Below the pieces are notes generated by a model. The model did not search any database. It saw only the letters and a list, made by a program, of their open reading frames with translations, and was not told where the DNA came from. Source: Oscillatoriales cyanobacterium (lineage in GTDB: Bacteria; Cyanobacteriota; Cyanobacteriia; Cyanobacteriales; Microcoleaceae). Taken from it: a stretch of DNA of 32,720 bases. Shown piece by piece: positions 25,031 to 32,720 of the stretch. The stretch covers positions 1-32,720 of the forward strand of contig REAP01000040.1 in assembly GCA_004294385.1 (NCBI GenBank), read 5' to 3'. The translations under genes and the position numbers were made by a program. Each line of letters begins with the position of its first letter. Position 1 is the first letter of the stretch.

Positions 25031-25291
25031 ATGATCAAAGACGAAGACGGAAAAAATCCTGGATCAAACAAGTCGGTTCTAGAGCAGATTAACTCGCTCA
25101 AGCGCGAAGATGAAAGGCTTTATAACATCTTAGCCATAGATGTCTGGGCCCTAGCCAAGACAATGGATGAATATCAACCAGGGTTTTGGGCTGCTTTTAT
25201 GAAAAATCGCGAAAAAGCTCTGAAGCGATTTCTCGCTGAAATGATCAAAAACAAGTCCACAGATAGCAAACGTCCCCCTTTTCTGCGCTGA
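25031..25291 (+). CDS. Small hypothetical protein, 86 residues
   Basis: A charged, helical protein without membrane spans (SVLEQINSLKREDERLYNIL, then WAAFMKNREKALKRFLAEM). The composition and the absence of repeats look like a genuine gene, but I do not recognise the family. No Shine-Dalgarno precedes the ATG. A second small protein follows 145 bp downstream on the same strand, so the two may belong together. Confidence 0.6.
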   Translation: MIKDEDGKNPGSNKSVLEQINSLKREDERLYNILAIDVWALAKTMDEYQPGFWAAFMKNREKALKRFLAEMIKNKSTDSKRPPFLR

Positions 25292-25435
25292 TATCCTAAC
25301 TAGACAATCTTTAAGATTTTGCTGTAAAATACAAAGATTCAAACCAATTAAAAGTCGTGCAATCTTTGATGACGATTTGGGAAGAATAACTAAACAAGAA
25401 ACGCCCACAGTTCATAGAAAATAAGGAAACAAACA

Positions 25436-25603
25436 ATGGATGCACAAACAATCAAAGAGCGCGTAGCAGAAATCGAGATTAAGCGGGAATCCCTAGTACG
25501 GCTATTAGACAGGTCAGATTTGGGAGCTTTGAGAATAGATGTGAGTCAGGCCATCGAAGAAATTGATGATTTGTTAGAAGAATTCAAGCGCACTTTTAAT
25601 TAA
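25436..25603 (+). CDS. Small conserved-looking helical protein, 55 residues
   Basis: It starts at ATG 25436 with AAGGAA seven bases upstream and ends at TAA 25601-25603. The product is a single long amphipathic helix pair (IKERVAEIEIKRESLVRLL, then AIEEIDDLLEEFKRTF). It has the look of a small cyanobacterial hypothetical family, possibly a dimeric coiled coil. It has the best ribosome site of the small genes here. Confidence 0.6.
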   Translation: MDAQTIKERVAEIEIKRESLVRLLDRSDLGALRIDVSQAIEEIDDLLEEFKRTFN

Positions 25604-25610
25604 TTGGCAT

Positions 25611-25672
25611 TGGGAATGGGGAATAGGGAATAGGGAATAGGGAATAGGGAATAGGGAATAGGGAATAGGGCA
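25611..25672. repeat. Heptanucleotide STRR (gggaata)n
   Basis: About eight units of gggaata just after the 55-residue gene. Confidence 0.9.
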
Positions 25673-25689
25673 TTGTTGACTGTTGTAAG

Positions 25690-25800
25690 CGCCAAGATGG
25701 TTAGAATCCTTCGACCCCTCGAAGGGCTGAGGGCATCGCACTTCTGGACACTTCGACTACGCTCAGTGACCGCATAGTCCTGGCGACTGCTATAACTGAT
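25690..25800. repeat. TTCGAC-type interspersed repeat
   Basis: ccttcgacccctcgaagggc and cttcgactacgctcagtgac units between two STRR blocks; no gene in 25604-25907. Confidence 0.7.
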
Positions 25801-25805
25801 GACCA

Positions 25806-25905
25806 ATGCCCGATGACCAATTGCCCATTCCCCATTCCCCATTCCCCATTCCCCATTCCCCATTCCCCATTCCCAATTCCCAATTCCCAATTCCCAATTC
25901 CCCAT
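25806..25905. repeat. Heptanucleotide STRR (ccccatt/cccaatt)n at the ppk1 3' end
   Basis: About 14 units, inverted relative to the block at 25611, so the two can pair. They lie just past the ppk1 stop codon. Confidence 0.9.
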
Positions 25906-25907
25906 GA

Positions 25908-28100
25908 CTAATTCAAAACCATATCCATCAAAATTTGCTGAGAACTCACTTCCGGGCAATTAGCAGGTGGACGCCGCTGAGAATAGTGACCCCCAGACTG
26001 CAAATCCCAAGCTTGGCGGTTGTCCGCCAACATCACCCCCAAAATTTCTTGCAACTCCATCGCAATTGTCGGGTCTTCCACCTGCACTATCGCCTCAACC
26101 CGCCTTGTGAGATTGCGCTGCATCCAATCAGCAGAACCAATATAAACCTCCTCGTTGCCACCATTGAAAAAATAAAACATCCGAGAATGCTCTAAAAAGC
26201 GACCGATAATACTGATAACTTTGATATTTTCACTAATACCTTCAACGCCGGGACGCAAACAGCAAATCCCCCGAATAATCAAATCAATTTTCACCCCGGC
26301 TTGGGAAGCTTCGTACAAAGCAACAATGATTTGAGGGTCAACTAAAGCATTCATTTTAGCGACAATCCGACCACAGCTACCGTTGCCAGTTTCAGCATTC
26401 AAGCGACAAAATTCAGATTCGCGACGGATGAGGGCCAAAAATCGATCGCGCATATTGACCGGTGCCACCAATAAATTACGATAAAATACCTGCCGCGAAT
26501 AACCAGTCAAATAATTAAACAAGTCCGTCAAATCTGAACCCAAATCCTCCCGACAACTCAACAAACCCACATCCGTATACAGTCCGGCTGTTTTGGGATT
26601 GTAATTCCCAGTGCCGATGTGGACGTAGCGCCGAATACAACCATCCTCCCGGCGTACCGCCATCAAAATCTTGGTGTGTGTCTTGAGTCCCACCAAACCG
26701 TAGACTACATGAACTCCAGCTTGTTCTAACTTCCGAGCCCAATTAATATTATTTTCTTCGTCGAATCTAGCTTTGAGTTCTACTAGAACAGCTACCTGTA
26801 TGCCATTTTCGGCTGCTTGAATTAAGGCACTGACGATCGGCGAATCACCAGAAGTGCGGTATAAAGTCATCTTAATCGCTAACACGGTGCGATCGTGCGC
26901 CGCCTCAGTAATAAACCGCTGCACCGTAGCAGCAAAGGAGTGATAGGGATGGTGCAGCATGATATCCCCCCGACGGATGGCGGTGAAAATATCCTCACTC
27001 TCCTCAGAATGGGCGATAGAATGGGGGATAGATTCGTCACTCCTTCCCGCTTCCGAGTTTCGCAAACGGGGCGGCACTACAGGAGTCCACGGCTGGTCTT
27101 TCAGTTCTGGTACCGGCAGTCCGACGAAAGACATCAAATCCTTGAGGCCTAGCAGCCCCTCCACGACGTAAACATCTTGCTCACCTAGATCCAACTCGTC
27201 CATGAGCATATCTCGCAGAGCAGGTGGCATCATCGCTTGGATTTCCATCCGCACCGCAGAACCTCCAAACCGACGTTTGCGGAGTTCCTGTTCTATGGCC
27301 AACAGCAAATCATCTGCCTCATCTTCCTCCACAGTCAAATCTGCATTGCGAGTAATGCGGAACGGGTGATATTCCTGAATGTCCATCCCCGGAAACAAAG
27401 CCTCTAAATTGTGAGCAATTACCTGTTCTAGTGGCACCCCAGTCCAGACAGCAGATTTGCCTCTTTGTTGCCATTGCAAATCAGCCGGTAATACCAGAAA
27501 CCTGGGCAAGACTTGGGGTACTTTGATGCGGGCAAATAGTTCTTCTCGCGTGTCGGGGTCTCTGACTACTACTGCTAAATTCAGGCTGAGATTGGAAAGG
27601 TAAGGGAATGGGTGACTGGGGTCAACTGCTAGGGGTGTGAGTACGGGAAATACTTGTTCTTTGAAGTAGCGATGTAGGTAAGTGCGCTGTTCTTGATTGA
27701 GGTCGATGTAGTCGAGAATGTGGATGCCACTGGCTGCTAGTTTGGGCCGTAGGGTTTGCTCAAAATAGGAGTGTTGCTGGGAAACCATTGGCAAAAGTCG
27801 TTTGCTAATAGCGTCTAGCTGTTGTTGAGGTGTGCTACCGTCGGAGGTTAATTTGCTGACTTTTGCTTCTACTTGCTGTTTGAGGGCTGCTACTCGCACC
27901 ATGAAGTATTCGTCGAGGTTGGAACTGAAAATAGCCAGAAATTTGAGTCTTTCTAGGAGGGGCGTGCGGGGGTCTAGGGCTTCGTGGAGGACGCGGTTGT
28001 TGAATTCTAGCCAGCTTTGTTCTCGGTTGAAGTAGTATTGGGGGTCGCTGAGGTTGATTTCAGTGTAGGTTTTGCTGGCTGTCTTTTTTTGCTTGGGCAT
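25908..28100 (-). CDS. ppk1: Polyphosphate kinase 1
   Basis: Makes inorganic polyphosphate from the ATP gamma-phosphate, reversibly. The 730-residue product shows the N-terminal domain [19 protein letters not shown] and [10 protein letters not shown], the middle IHILDYIDL and [13 protein letters not shown], the catalytic region [11 protein letters not shown] and [22 protein letters not shown] (phospho-accepting His region) and a C-terminal phospholipase D-like part with [13 protein letters not shown] short variable insert ([22 protein letters not shown]) lies before the catalytic half. I chose the ATG at 28100 ([10 protein letters not shown]); the frame extends to a TTG at 28154 without support. 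The gene is followed by STRR repeats. Confidence 0.96.
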   Translation of the reverse strand: MPKQKKTASKTYTEINLSDPQYYFNREQSWLEFNNRVLHEALDPRTPLLERLKFLAIFSSNLDEYFMVRVAALKQQVEAKVSKLTSDGSTPQQQLDAISKRLLPMVSQQHSYFEQTLRPKLAASGIHILDYIDLNQEQRTYLHRYFKEQVFPVLTPLAVDPSHPFPYLSNLSLNLAVVVRDPDTREELFARIKVPQVLPRFLVLPADLQWQQRGKSAVWTGVPLEQVIAHNLEALFPGMDIQEYHPFRITRNADLTVEEDEADDLLLAIEQELRKRRFGGSAVRMEIQAMMPPALRDMLMDELDLGEQDVYVVEGLLGLKDLMSFVGLPVPELKDQPWTPVVPPRLRNSEAGRSDESIPHSIAHSEESEDIFTAIRRGDIMLHHPYHSFAATVQRFITEAAHDRTVLAIKMTLYRTSGDSPIVSALIQAAENGIQVAVLVELKARFDEENNINWARKLEQAGVHVVYGLVGLKTHTKILMAVRREDGCIRRYVHIGTGNYNPKTAGLYTDVGLLSCREDLGSDLTDLFNYLTGYSRQVFYRNLLVAPVNMRDRFLALIRRESEFCRLNAETGNGSCGRIVAKMNALVDPQIIVALYEASQAGVKIDLIIRGICCLRPGVEGISENIKVISIIGRFLEHSRMFYFFNGGNEEVYIGSADWMQRNLTRRVEAIVQVEDPTIAMELQEILGVMLADNRQAWDLQSGGHYSQRRPPANCPEVSSQQILMDMVLN

Positions 28101-28244
28101 GGTTTGGGGAAGTCTTGGGGAGGTTCGGTGATGGCGTCTGTGGATTATTATCAAGAAACTGGGTTGAAAACCCCTTTTTCAGTGGCCGGCTTTGTAATAG
28201 AATACAGGAGTCAAGGTTAAACTCCTTGAAATCGCCGAGTTATC

Positions 28245-29780
28245 TTATCGAGTCCAAGCCAGCCAGCGGTTAAACAAATCTTTGACAAACGGTGTCAAAC
28301 GAGTGCGATTGTACGCATCCCCAGCTTTCCGAATCGCATCAGCTTGCGTCGGATACGGGTGAATTGTACTCGCAATTTTTCCTAGACCAATATTGTTAAC
28401 CATTGCCAAAGTAATTTCGCTAATCATATCCCCGGCGTGTTGTGCTACAATAGTTGCACCTAATATTTTGTCGCTACCTTTCTTGACGTGGATTTTCACA
28501 AAACCTTCGTCTTCACCGTCAATAATTGCCCGATCGACTTGACTGAAAGGAATTAAGAATGTATCGATATCAATGCCTTTCGCTTTAGCTTCAGCTTCGC
28601 CAATTCCGACGTGAGCAATTTCCGGGCTAGTATAAGTACACCAAGGAATCGTCAAAGCACTGAGTTTTTTGCGTCCGAAAAACAACGTATTTTGAATGAC
28701 TATTCTCGCCGCAAAATCAGCAGCATGAGTAAATTTATGCTTCATGCAAATATCGCCAGCGGCATAAATGCGGGGATTAGTAGTTTGTAAATTGTCGTTG
28801 ACAAATACGCCAGCTTGTGTATCGTATTCGACGCCGACAGATTCCAAATTTAGCCCTTCGACGTTGGGCGATCGCCCCGCACTCACAATCATCTCATCTA
28901 TGGTGACAGATGCTTCCTTACCCTGACATTGATAATAAATGATTTTGCCTGCGTTTGTTTGCTCAACGCGCTCTATTTTGCATTGTAGAACTAGCTGAAT
29001 CCCTTCCCTGACAAAAGTCTGCTGCACAATTTCGGCTGCATCGACATCTTCCTTGTCCAAAATGTGAGCATTTTTGTGCAGTAACACGACTTCTGAACCC
29101 AGTCTGCGGAAGGCTTGAGCTAATTCACAGCCGATCGCACCAGCGCCAATTATTGCCAAACGTGGCGGCCTTTCCGTGAGGTTGAAGACTGTTTCGTTAG
29201 TCAGATATCCAGTTGCTTGTAAACCGGGAATTTGTGGTTTTAGCGCCCTTGCACCGGTCGCAATTACTGCTTTTTTGAAGTGCAGAGTTTGACCTGCAAC
29301 TTCTACTGTATTATTGCTAGTAAAACGACCCGAACCTAGAAAAACATCGACTCCTAATTTGTGCTGATATCGTTGAACAGAATCGACATCGCTGATTCCC
29401 GCCCTGATGCGCCGCATTCTTTCCATTACGGCTGAAAAATCAACTTTTGTGTTGTCAGAAACGTTAACACCAAATTTACCAGCATTCCAGATATCACCGA
29501 CACTGCGAGACGAACGAATCAGTGCTTTTGATGGTACACAACCAACATTCAAACAATCGCCGCCCATCAAATGTTTTTCAATCAAAGCAACCTTCGCACC
29601 CAAACCTGCGGCACCTGCTGCTACAATTAATCCAGCGGGGCCGGCTCCAATTACCACTAAATTGTAACGCTTGGCTGGCTGCGGGTTTACCCAGTCACAC
29701 GGATGTAAATAGGAGACTAATTTTTGGTTATGTTCGTCCATCGGATGGATATTTAGGCGATCGACTTTTGACTGTGACAT
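28245..29780 (-). CDS. MerA-like FAD-dependent pyridine nucleotide-disulfide oxidoreductase
   Basis: 511 residues. FAD motif VVIGAGPAGL (43-52), redox pair GGDCLNVGCVPSKAL (Cys76, Cys81), NAD(P) motif AIIGAGAIGCE, YAAGDIC near the second FAD motif, and an interface domain with IHPYPTQADAIRKAG. Lipoamide dehydrogenases have a catalytic His-x-x-x-x-Glu there; here the aligned position is Tyr476, as in mercuric reductases (FPYLT). The MerA C-terminal cysteine pair is missing: the protein ends FNRWLAWTR. So it is MerA-like but unlikely to be a true mercuric reductase. AGGAGA eight bases before the ATG at 29780 fixes the start. It lies 16 bp downstream of a TVP38/TMEM64 gene. Confidence 0.9.
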   Translation of the reverse strand: MSQSKVDRLNIHPMDEHNQKLVSYLHPCDWVNPQPAKRYNLVVIGAGPAGLIVAAGAAGLGAKVALIEKHLMGGDCLNVGCVPSKALIRSSRSVGDIWNAGKFGVNVSDNTKVDFSAVMERMRRIRAGISDVDSVQRYQHKLGVDVFLGSGRFTSNNTVEVAGQTLHFKKAVIATGARALKPQIPGLQATGYLTNETVFNLTERPPRLAIIGAGAIGCELAQAFRRLGSEVVLLHKNAHILDKEDVDAAEIVQQTFVREGIQLVLQCKIERVEQTNAGKIIYYQCQGKEASVTIDEMIVSAGRSPNVEGLNLESVGVEYDTQAGVFVNDNLQTTNPRIYAAGDICMKHKFTHAADFAARIVIQNTLFFGRKKLSALTIPWCTYTSPEIAHVGIGEAEAKAKGIDIDTFLIPFSQVDRAIIDGEDEGFVKIHVKKGSDKILGATIVAQHAGDMISEITLAMVNNIGLGKIASTIHPYPTQADAIRKAGDAYNRTRLTPFVKDLFNRWLAWTR

Positions 29781-29796
29781 GAGCAAATTCTCCTAA

Positions 29797-30528
29797 TTAA
29801 ACACTTTCATCCAAAGCTTTGCTGGCTATCCGAGTGAGCGAAACAGTAACAGCAACAGTCGCCATAAAACTTACAATATTAATCAACCATTTTACTACTG
29901 ATGCTTGGGGATTTGTAGACTCTGTTGCCACATTTATTGCAGCCAAATCTCCTACCAAAGAACCGGAGTAAACATACAGAATAGTTCCTGGTATCATCCC
30001 GAAGGAACCTAGTATATAATCTTTTAAAGAAACCTGAGTAACTCCTAAAGCATAATTCAATAAATTAAAAGGAAATAAAGGACAAAGACGAGTCAAGAAA
30101 ACTATTTTTAATCCTTCTTGGGACACGGCGCGATCGAGAGCTTTAAACTTGGGATAGGTTTCCATATATTTTACCACGCGATCGCGCGACAAGTATCGCC
30201 CGATCAAAAAAGCAAAGGTAGCGCCTAAAGTTGCAGCCACAAACACGTAGATTGAACCCCACCACAAACCAAAAATCACCCCGCCTCCCAGAGTCAGCAC
30301 CGAACCAGGTATAAACAGTACAGTAGCTAAGTTGTAAGTAATGATGAAGGCGACTGGGCCCCACCGGCCTAAATCCTGGATCTGGATTAACCCAGTCATT
30401 AAAAAATCTTGAATGTAGGAAGATTTAGTTGCTAGAATTAAGAAAGCGAGAAAAAGGGCGATCGGCAAAAATAATAATCTGCGTTGAAAAATATTCTGGA
30501 AATAATTGGGATTTTGTGGTTGTGGCAT
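29797..30528 (-). CDS. TVP38/TMEM64 family (DedA-like) membrane protein
   Basis: 243 residues with about five hydrophobic spans. The central GPVAFIITYNLATVLFIPGSVLTLGGGVIFG and the FLTRLCPLFPFNLLNYALG and GMIPGTILYVYSG stretches are the VTT-domain signature. Members are linked to membrane lipid handling and ion homeostasis; the exact role is uncertain. The gene is followed 16 bp later by the MerA-like flavoprotein, so they form an operon, a pairing known in other cyanobacteria. I chose the ATG at 30528 because the longer frame would run into the repeat element at 30576. Confidence 0.9.
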   Translation of the reverse strand: MPQPQNPNYFQNIFQRRLLFLPIALFLAFLILATKSSYIQDFLMTGLIQIQDLGRWGPVAFIITYNLATVLFIPGSVLTLGGGVIFGLWWGSIYVFVAATLGATFAFLIGRYLSRDRVVKYMETYPKFKALDRAVSQEGLKIVFLTRLCPLFPFNLLNYALGVTQVSLKDYILGSFGMIPGTILYVYSGSLVGDLAAINVATESTNPQASVVKWLINIVSFMATVAVTVSLTRIASKALDESV

Positions 30529-30575
30529 AATTAACCGTAAATAGCTATGATTATTGTAGTCTAATCCGATGAGAT

Positions 30576-30670
30576 TTTTGCAAATATATTCGTAGGGGCG
30601 AAGCATGACCGCAGTAAGTCTCTGCTTATAACTAATAAATTATCTGAGGTCATGCTTCGCCATTACAAAA
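30576..30670. mobile_element. MITE-like element, copy 2
   Basis: Shares the left part (ttttgcaaatatattcgtag and gggcgaagcatgaccgcag) and the right arm (ggtcatgcttcgcc) with the element at 23936. The right arm has mismatches, so this copy is more decayed. It lies in the gap upstream of the TVP38 and isochorismatase-fold genes. Confidence 0.75.
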
Positions 30671-30718
30671 TAGGGATGCTTAAGTTATTGCCACAAATTC
30701 CCCCAAAATAAATCAGCC

Positions 30719-31744
30719 ATGACTGCAAAAAACTTACTCCCAATCCCTGATTATTTTGACTCCACAAAAGTCAGCGAAGTCTGGCGTGTCCCTTATCAAG
30801 AACGCGCTATCGAAGCCAAAGATTGGGCTACAAAACATAATATTCAGCCAGCAGTCAGCGACACAAACCATATTTGTTTGTTGATAATTGATGCCCAAAA
30901 TACTTTTTGTTTGCCAGAATTTGAACTGTTTGTGGGCGGGCGTTCTGGTAGCGGTGCTGTGGATGACAATGTGAGGCTGTGCGAGTTCATTTACCGCAAT
31001 TTAGACAGAATTACAACGATCGCGCCGACAATGGACACGCACACCGCTATGCAAATTTTTCATCCAATTTTTTGGATCAATGAAGCAGGCGAACACCCCC
31101 AACCTGCGGCAACTTCGATCACCCTAGAAGATGTCCAAAAAGGCATCTGGAAAGTCAATCCAGCCGTGGCTGATAGCATCAGCGGTGGCAACTTTGTAGC
31201 ACTGGAAAAACACGCTCTGCACTACGTCAAAAAACTTAGTGAGAATGGCAAATATCCCCTGACAATTTGGCCATATCACTCGATGCTGGGCGGCATCGGA
31301 CACGCCCTAGTTTCCGCTGTGGAAGAAGCGATATTTTTTCATGGTATTGCTCGCGAAAGTCAAGCACTTTTTGAAATTAAAGGAGGCAATCCATTAACCG
31401 AAAACTATTCTGTTTTGCAACCGGAAGTCTTAGATGGATGTGATGGAATTCCGATTGCAGAAAAGAATGCTAATTTTATTGATAAATTGCTCGATTTTGA
31501 TGCGGTAATTATTGCCGGACAAGCCAAAAGTCATTGCGTTGCTTGGACGATTGATGATTTGTTGACGGAAATTGTGGCGCGAGATTCGGAGTTGGCTAAG
31601 AAGGTTTATTTGCTGGAAGATTGCACTTCTCCGGTGGTTGTTCCGAATGTTGTTGATTTTACGGAAGCAGCAGATGCGGCTTTTCAAAGATTTGCGGCGG
31701 CGGGAATGAATGTGGTTAAATCTACTCACTTTGAAGTATTATAA
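30719..31744 (+). CDS. Isochorismatase-fold cysteine hydrolase (nicotinamidase-like)
   Basis: A 341-residue member of the cysteine hydrolase family. Asp58 in [11 protein letters not shown], metal-type residues Asp106 and His108 in TMDTHTAMQ, His187 in [10 protein letters not shown], candidate Lys221 and nucleophile Cys273 in [11 protein letters not shown] fit the Asp-Lys-Cys triad and metal site of nicotinamidases. It is longer than a typical nicotinamidase (about 210), with an N-terminal extension of 50 residues and inserts near 120-180 and 220-250. The substrate may be nicotinamide or another amide; I cannot decide. It stands alone, divergent from the TVP38/MerA-like operon. The ATG at 30719 has no visible Shine-Dalgarno. 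Confidence 0.85.
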   Translation: MTAKNLLPIPDYFDSTKVSEVWRVPYQERAIEAKDWATKHNIQPAVSDTNHICLLIIDAQNTFCLPEFELFVGGRSGSGAVDDNVRLCEFIYRNLDRITTIAPTMDTHTAMQIFHPIFWINEAGEHPQPAATSITLEDVQKGIWKVNPAVADSISGGNFVALEKHALHYVKKLSENGKYPLTIWPYHSMLGGIGHALVSAVEEAIFFHGIARESQALFEIKGGNPLTENYSVLQPEVLDGCDGIPIAEKNANFIDKLLDFDAVIIAGQAKSHCVAWTIDDLLTEIVARDSELAKKVYLLEDCTSPVVVPNVVDFTEAADAAFQRFAAAGMNVVKSTHFEVL

Positions 31745-31923
31745 ATATGAGTTAGCAACAGGAATCTTTACACGGAATAAGAGAAAGTCGGCTACTGAAG
31801 AAGGGTCTTTAAATCCCATTTCTTGGTAAAACCTTTACCCCTAACGCTTTCAGGTTGCTTTTTGAGCATTGGTCAATCCTTTTGTCTCTCGAATATTCAT
31901 AAAAAAGCTCGGTAAGTGGGAAA

Positions 31924-31944
31924 CTCAGAGTCTTTAGACCTGAG
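31924..31944. repeat. Hairpin downstream of iscB, candidate transposon end
   Basis: ctcag, a bulged base, gtct/agac and ctgag: a nine-pair stem with one bulge, 33 bases past the iscB stop. The surrounding 31745-31976 holds no gene. It may be a subterminal hairpin of the element that carries iscB, or a terminator. Confidence 0.5.
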
Positions 31945-31976
31945 AGGGAAACGACTCGGGGGAGTTCACTGGCCCG

Positions 31977-32720
31977 TCAATCTTCAAATGTGTAACCATA
32001 ACCATCTTTGTGATGAACAATTTTGCAATATTTGTAACTAATTCCTTGTACTAATTCTGATGCTGAAATATTGAATGAACCAGTAGTTCCGTGCCCTGTC
32101 GCCTTGATTAGCAGTGGCTGATTCGTGAGGATTTCTAGGGATTGAATTTGACCCACACAGGCAGCATCAAGCCAATGGGTTTTAGGTAGTTTCAATCGAG
32201 TACGGTTGAACTTAGTTAATCCACCCGAACCAGTTAAAACAGACAATCCCGTTTCTTTCAGTCGAGAAAACAACGCCCATCGAGTTGAATTCACAGCAGC
32301 AGCGTCCTTGAGAGGGCGTTTAGCTTGAGCTAGAATGTACTTCAAGATGTCAGGTTTCTTGACTAAGAATTGCTGAACATCCTGAGTACCTTTCTTCTGA
32401 TTGCACGCTTGACAAGCAAGGCAGAGATTCGAGATCCGATTTGTACCACCTTTGGCTTTTGGATGAATGTGTTCAACTTGCAATGCTAAATTCTCAGCGT
32501 CGCAATAAGCACATTTTCTGTTCCATTTGTTGAGTAGATATTCGCGAACTTCGTAACCTTGCAGTTCGCCTTGTTGGTATTCGACCCCTGAAATTTCAGG
32601 ATTTTCTAATTGTTGCAGGTCAAATCTGACCAGCTCTTGAATGATTAAACCGATAGGTGCAAGTTTTCGTAATTTGTTGACCCAAGTGAGGGTTGTTTCT
32701 ACCCGGTGCTGCAAGGATGG
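31977..32720 (-). CDS. iscB: IscB RNA-guided nuclease, C-terminal part, 5' end outside window
   Basis: The frame is open to the window edge, where it reads PSLQHRVETTLTWVNKL. Known IscB features follow in order: RuvC-II IIQELVRFD (Glu29 of this fragment), NPEISGVEYQQGELQGYEVRE, an HNH domain with CAYC (70-73), VEHIHPKAKGGTN (His84) and CQAC (103-106), then RuvC-III KTHWLDAACVG (His182, Asp185) and the C-terminal target-recognition part. All visible catalytic residues are present, so it looks intact. IscB is the OMEGA nuclease related to the Cas9 ancestor; its guide RNA is encoded upstream of the gene, beyond this window. The missing N-terminus should carry the PLMP domain and RuvC-I. Confidence 0.93.
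   Translation of the reverse strand, partial: PSLQHRVETTLTWVNKLRKLAPIGLIIQELVRFDLQQLENPEISGVEYQQGELQGYEVREYLLNKWNRKCAYCDAENLALQVEHIHPKAKGGTNRISNLCLACQACNQKKGTQDVQQFLVKKPDILKYILAQAKRPLKDAAAVNSTRWALFSRLKETGLSVLTGSGGLTKFNRTRLKLPKTHWLDAACVGQIQSLEILTNQPLLIKATGHGTTGSFNISASELVQGISYKYCKIVHHKDGYGYTFED

Noticed and set aside
24904..25032. 42-residue minus-strand frame with one membrane span (MSQKMVKRARRSIATS...)
   Set aside because: It has a plausible positive N-terminus and span, but no ribosome binding site and a start overlapping the forward gene at 25031. Not enough to call, though worth a conservation check.
18560..32720. Methyltransferase and the HNH protein as a restriction-modification pair
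   Set aside because: They are 12 kb apart, and the HNH protein is IscB by its RuvC-II, HNH and RuvC-III order.

Overview
The window looks like chromosome of a filamentous, probably non-heterocystous cyanobacterium (Oscillatoriales type such as Microcoleus or Oscillatoria). The reasons are many HIP1 octamers (GCGATCGC), heptanucleotide STRR-type repeats, arrays of the near-palindrome AGAAACC(G/C)GGTTTCT, and cyanobacterial families such as COP23, DUF3038, DUF4335 and DUF2854. The genus is inference; no rRNA or tRNA gene was seen.

Layout. 1-1460: the C-terminal part of a NACHT/HEAT-repeat protein whose frame is broken by what looks like a 50-bp deletion inside a repeat. 1534-7253: an accessory cluster with a Uma2-type nuclease, a Ser/Thr kinase followed by a 56-residue membrane protein, a COP23 lipoprotein, a lipoprotein trypsin-like protease with TPRs, and a second trypsin-like protease facing it; a 56-bp exact tandem duplication covers the two meeting gene ends. 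7602-9769: a T4-type RNA repair pair, Rnl1-like RNA ligase followed by PseT-like polynucleotide kinase/phosphatase. 9961-13975: a secreted protein, an orphan Panacea-type protein, hemC, an HtrA-like protease and a VanZ-like membrane protein. 14294-16736: the DUF3038/DUF4335 pair. 17070-19501: a TnpB nuclease with an unusual active site, beside a beta-class DNA methyltransferase. 19766-22495: mutS2, carrying an in-frame heptanucleotide repeat block inside its ATPase domain. 22669-25603: a receiver-histidine kinase, a DUF2854 membrane protein and two small conserved-looking proteins. 25908-31744: ppk1, a MerA-like flavoprotein in an operon with a TVP38/TMEM64 membrane protein, and an isochorismatase-fold hydrolase. 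31977 to the edge: the C-terminal half of IscB.

How they fit together. Housekeeping genes (hemC, mutS2, ppk1) are interleaved with defence- and transposon-type genes. Two OMEGA-type RNA-guided nucleases (TnpB and IscB) lie about 14 kb apart, with no TnpA seen. The RNA ligase and Pnkp pair has the content of phage T4's tRNA-repair system and is the most system-like unit here. Intergenic DNA is dense in small repeats: STRRs, TTCGACTACGCTCAGG-type units, MITE-like inverted repeats and aacaggca hairpins. These account for most non-coding sequence and have also entered at least one gene.
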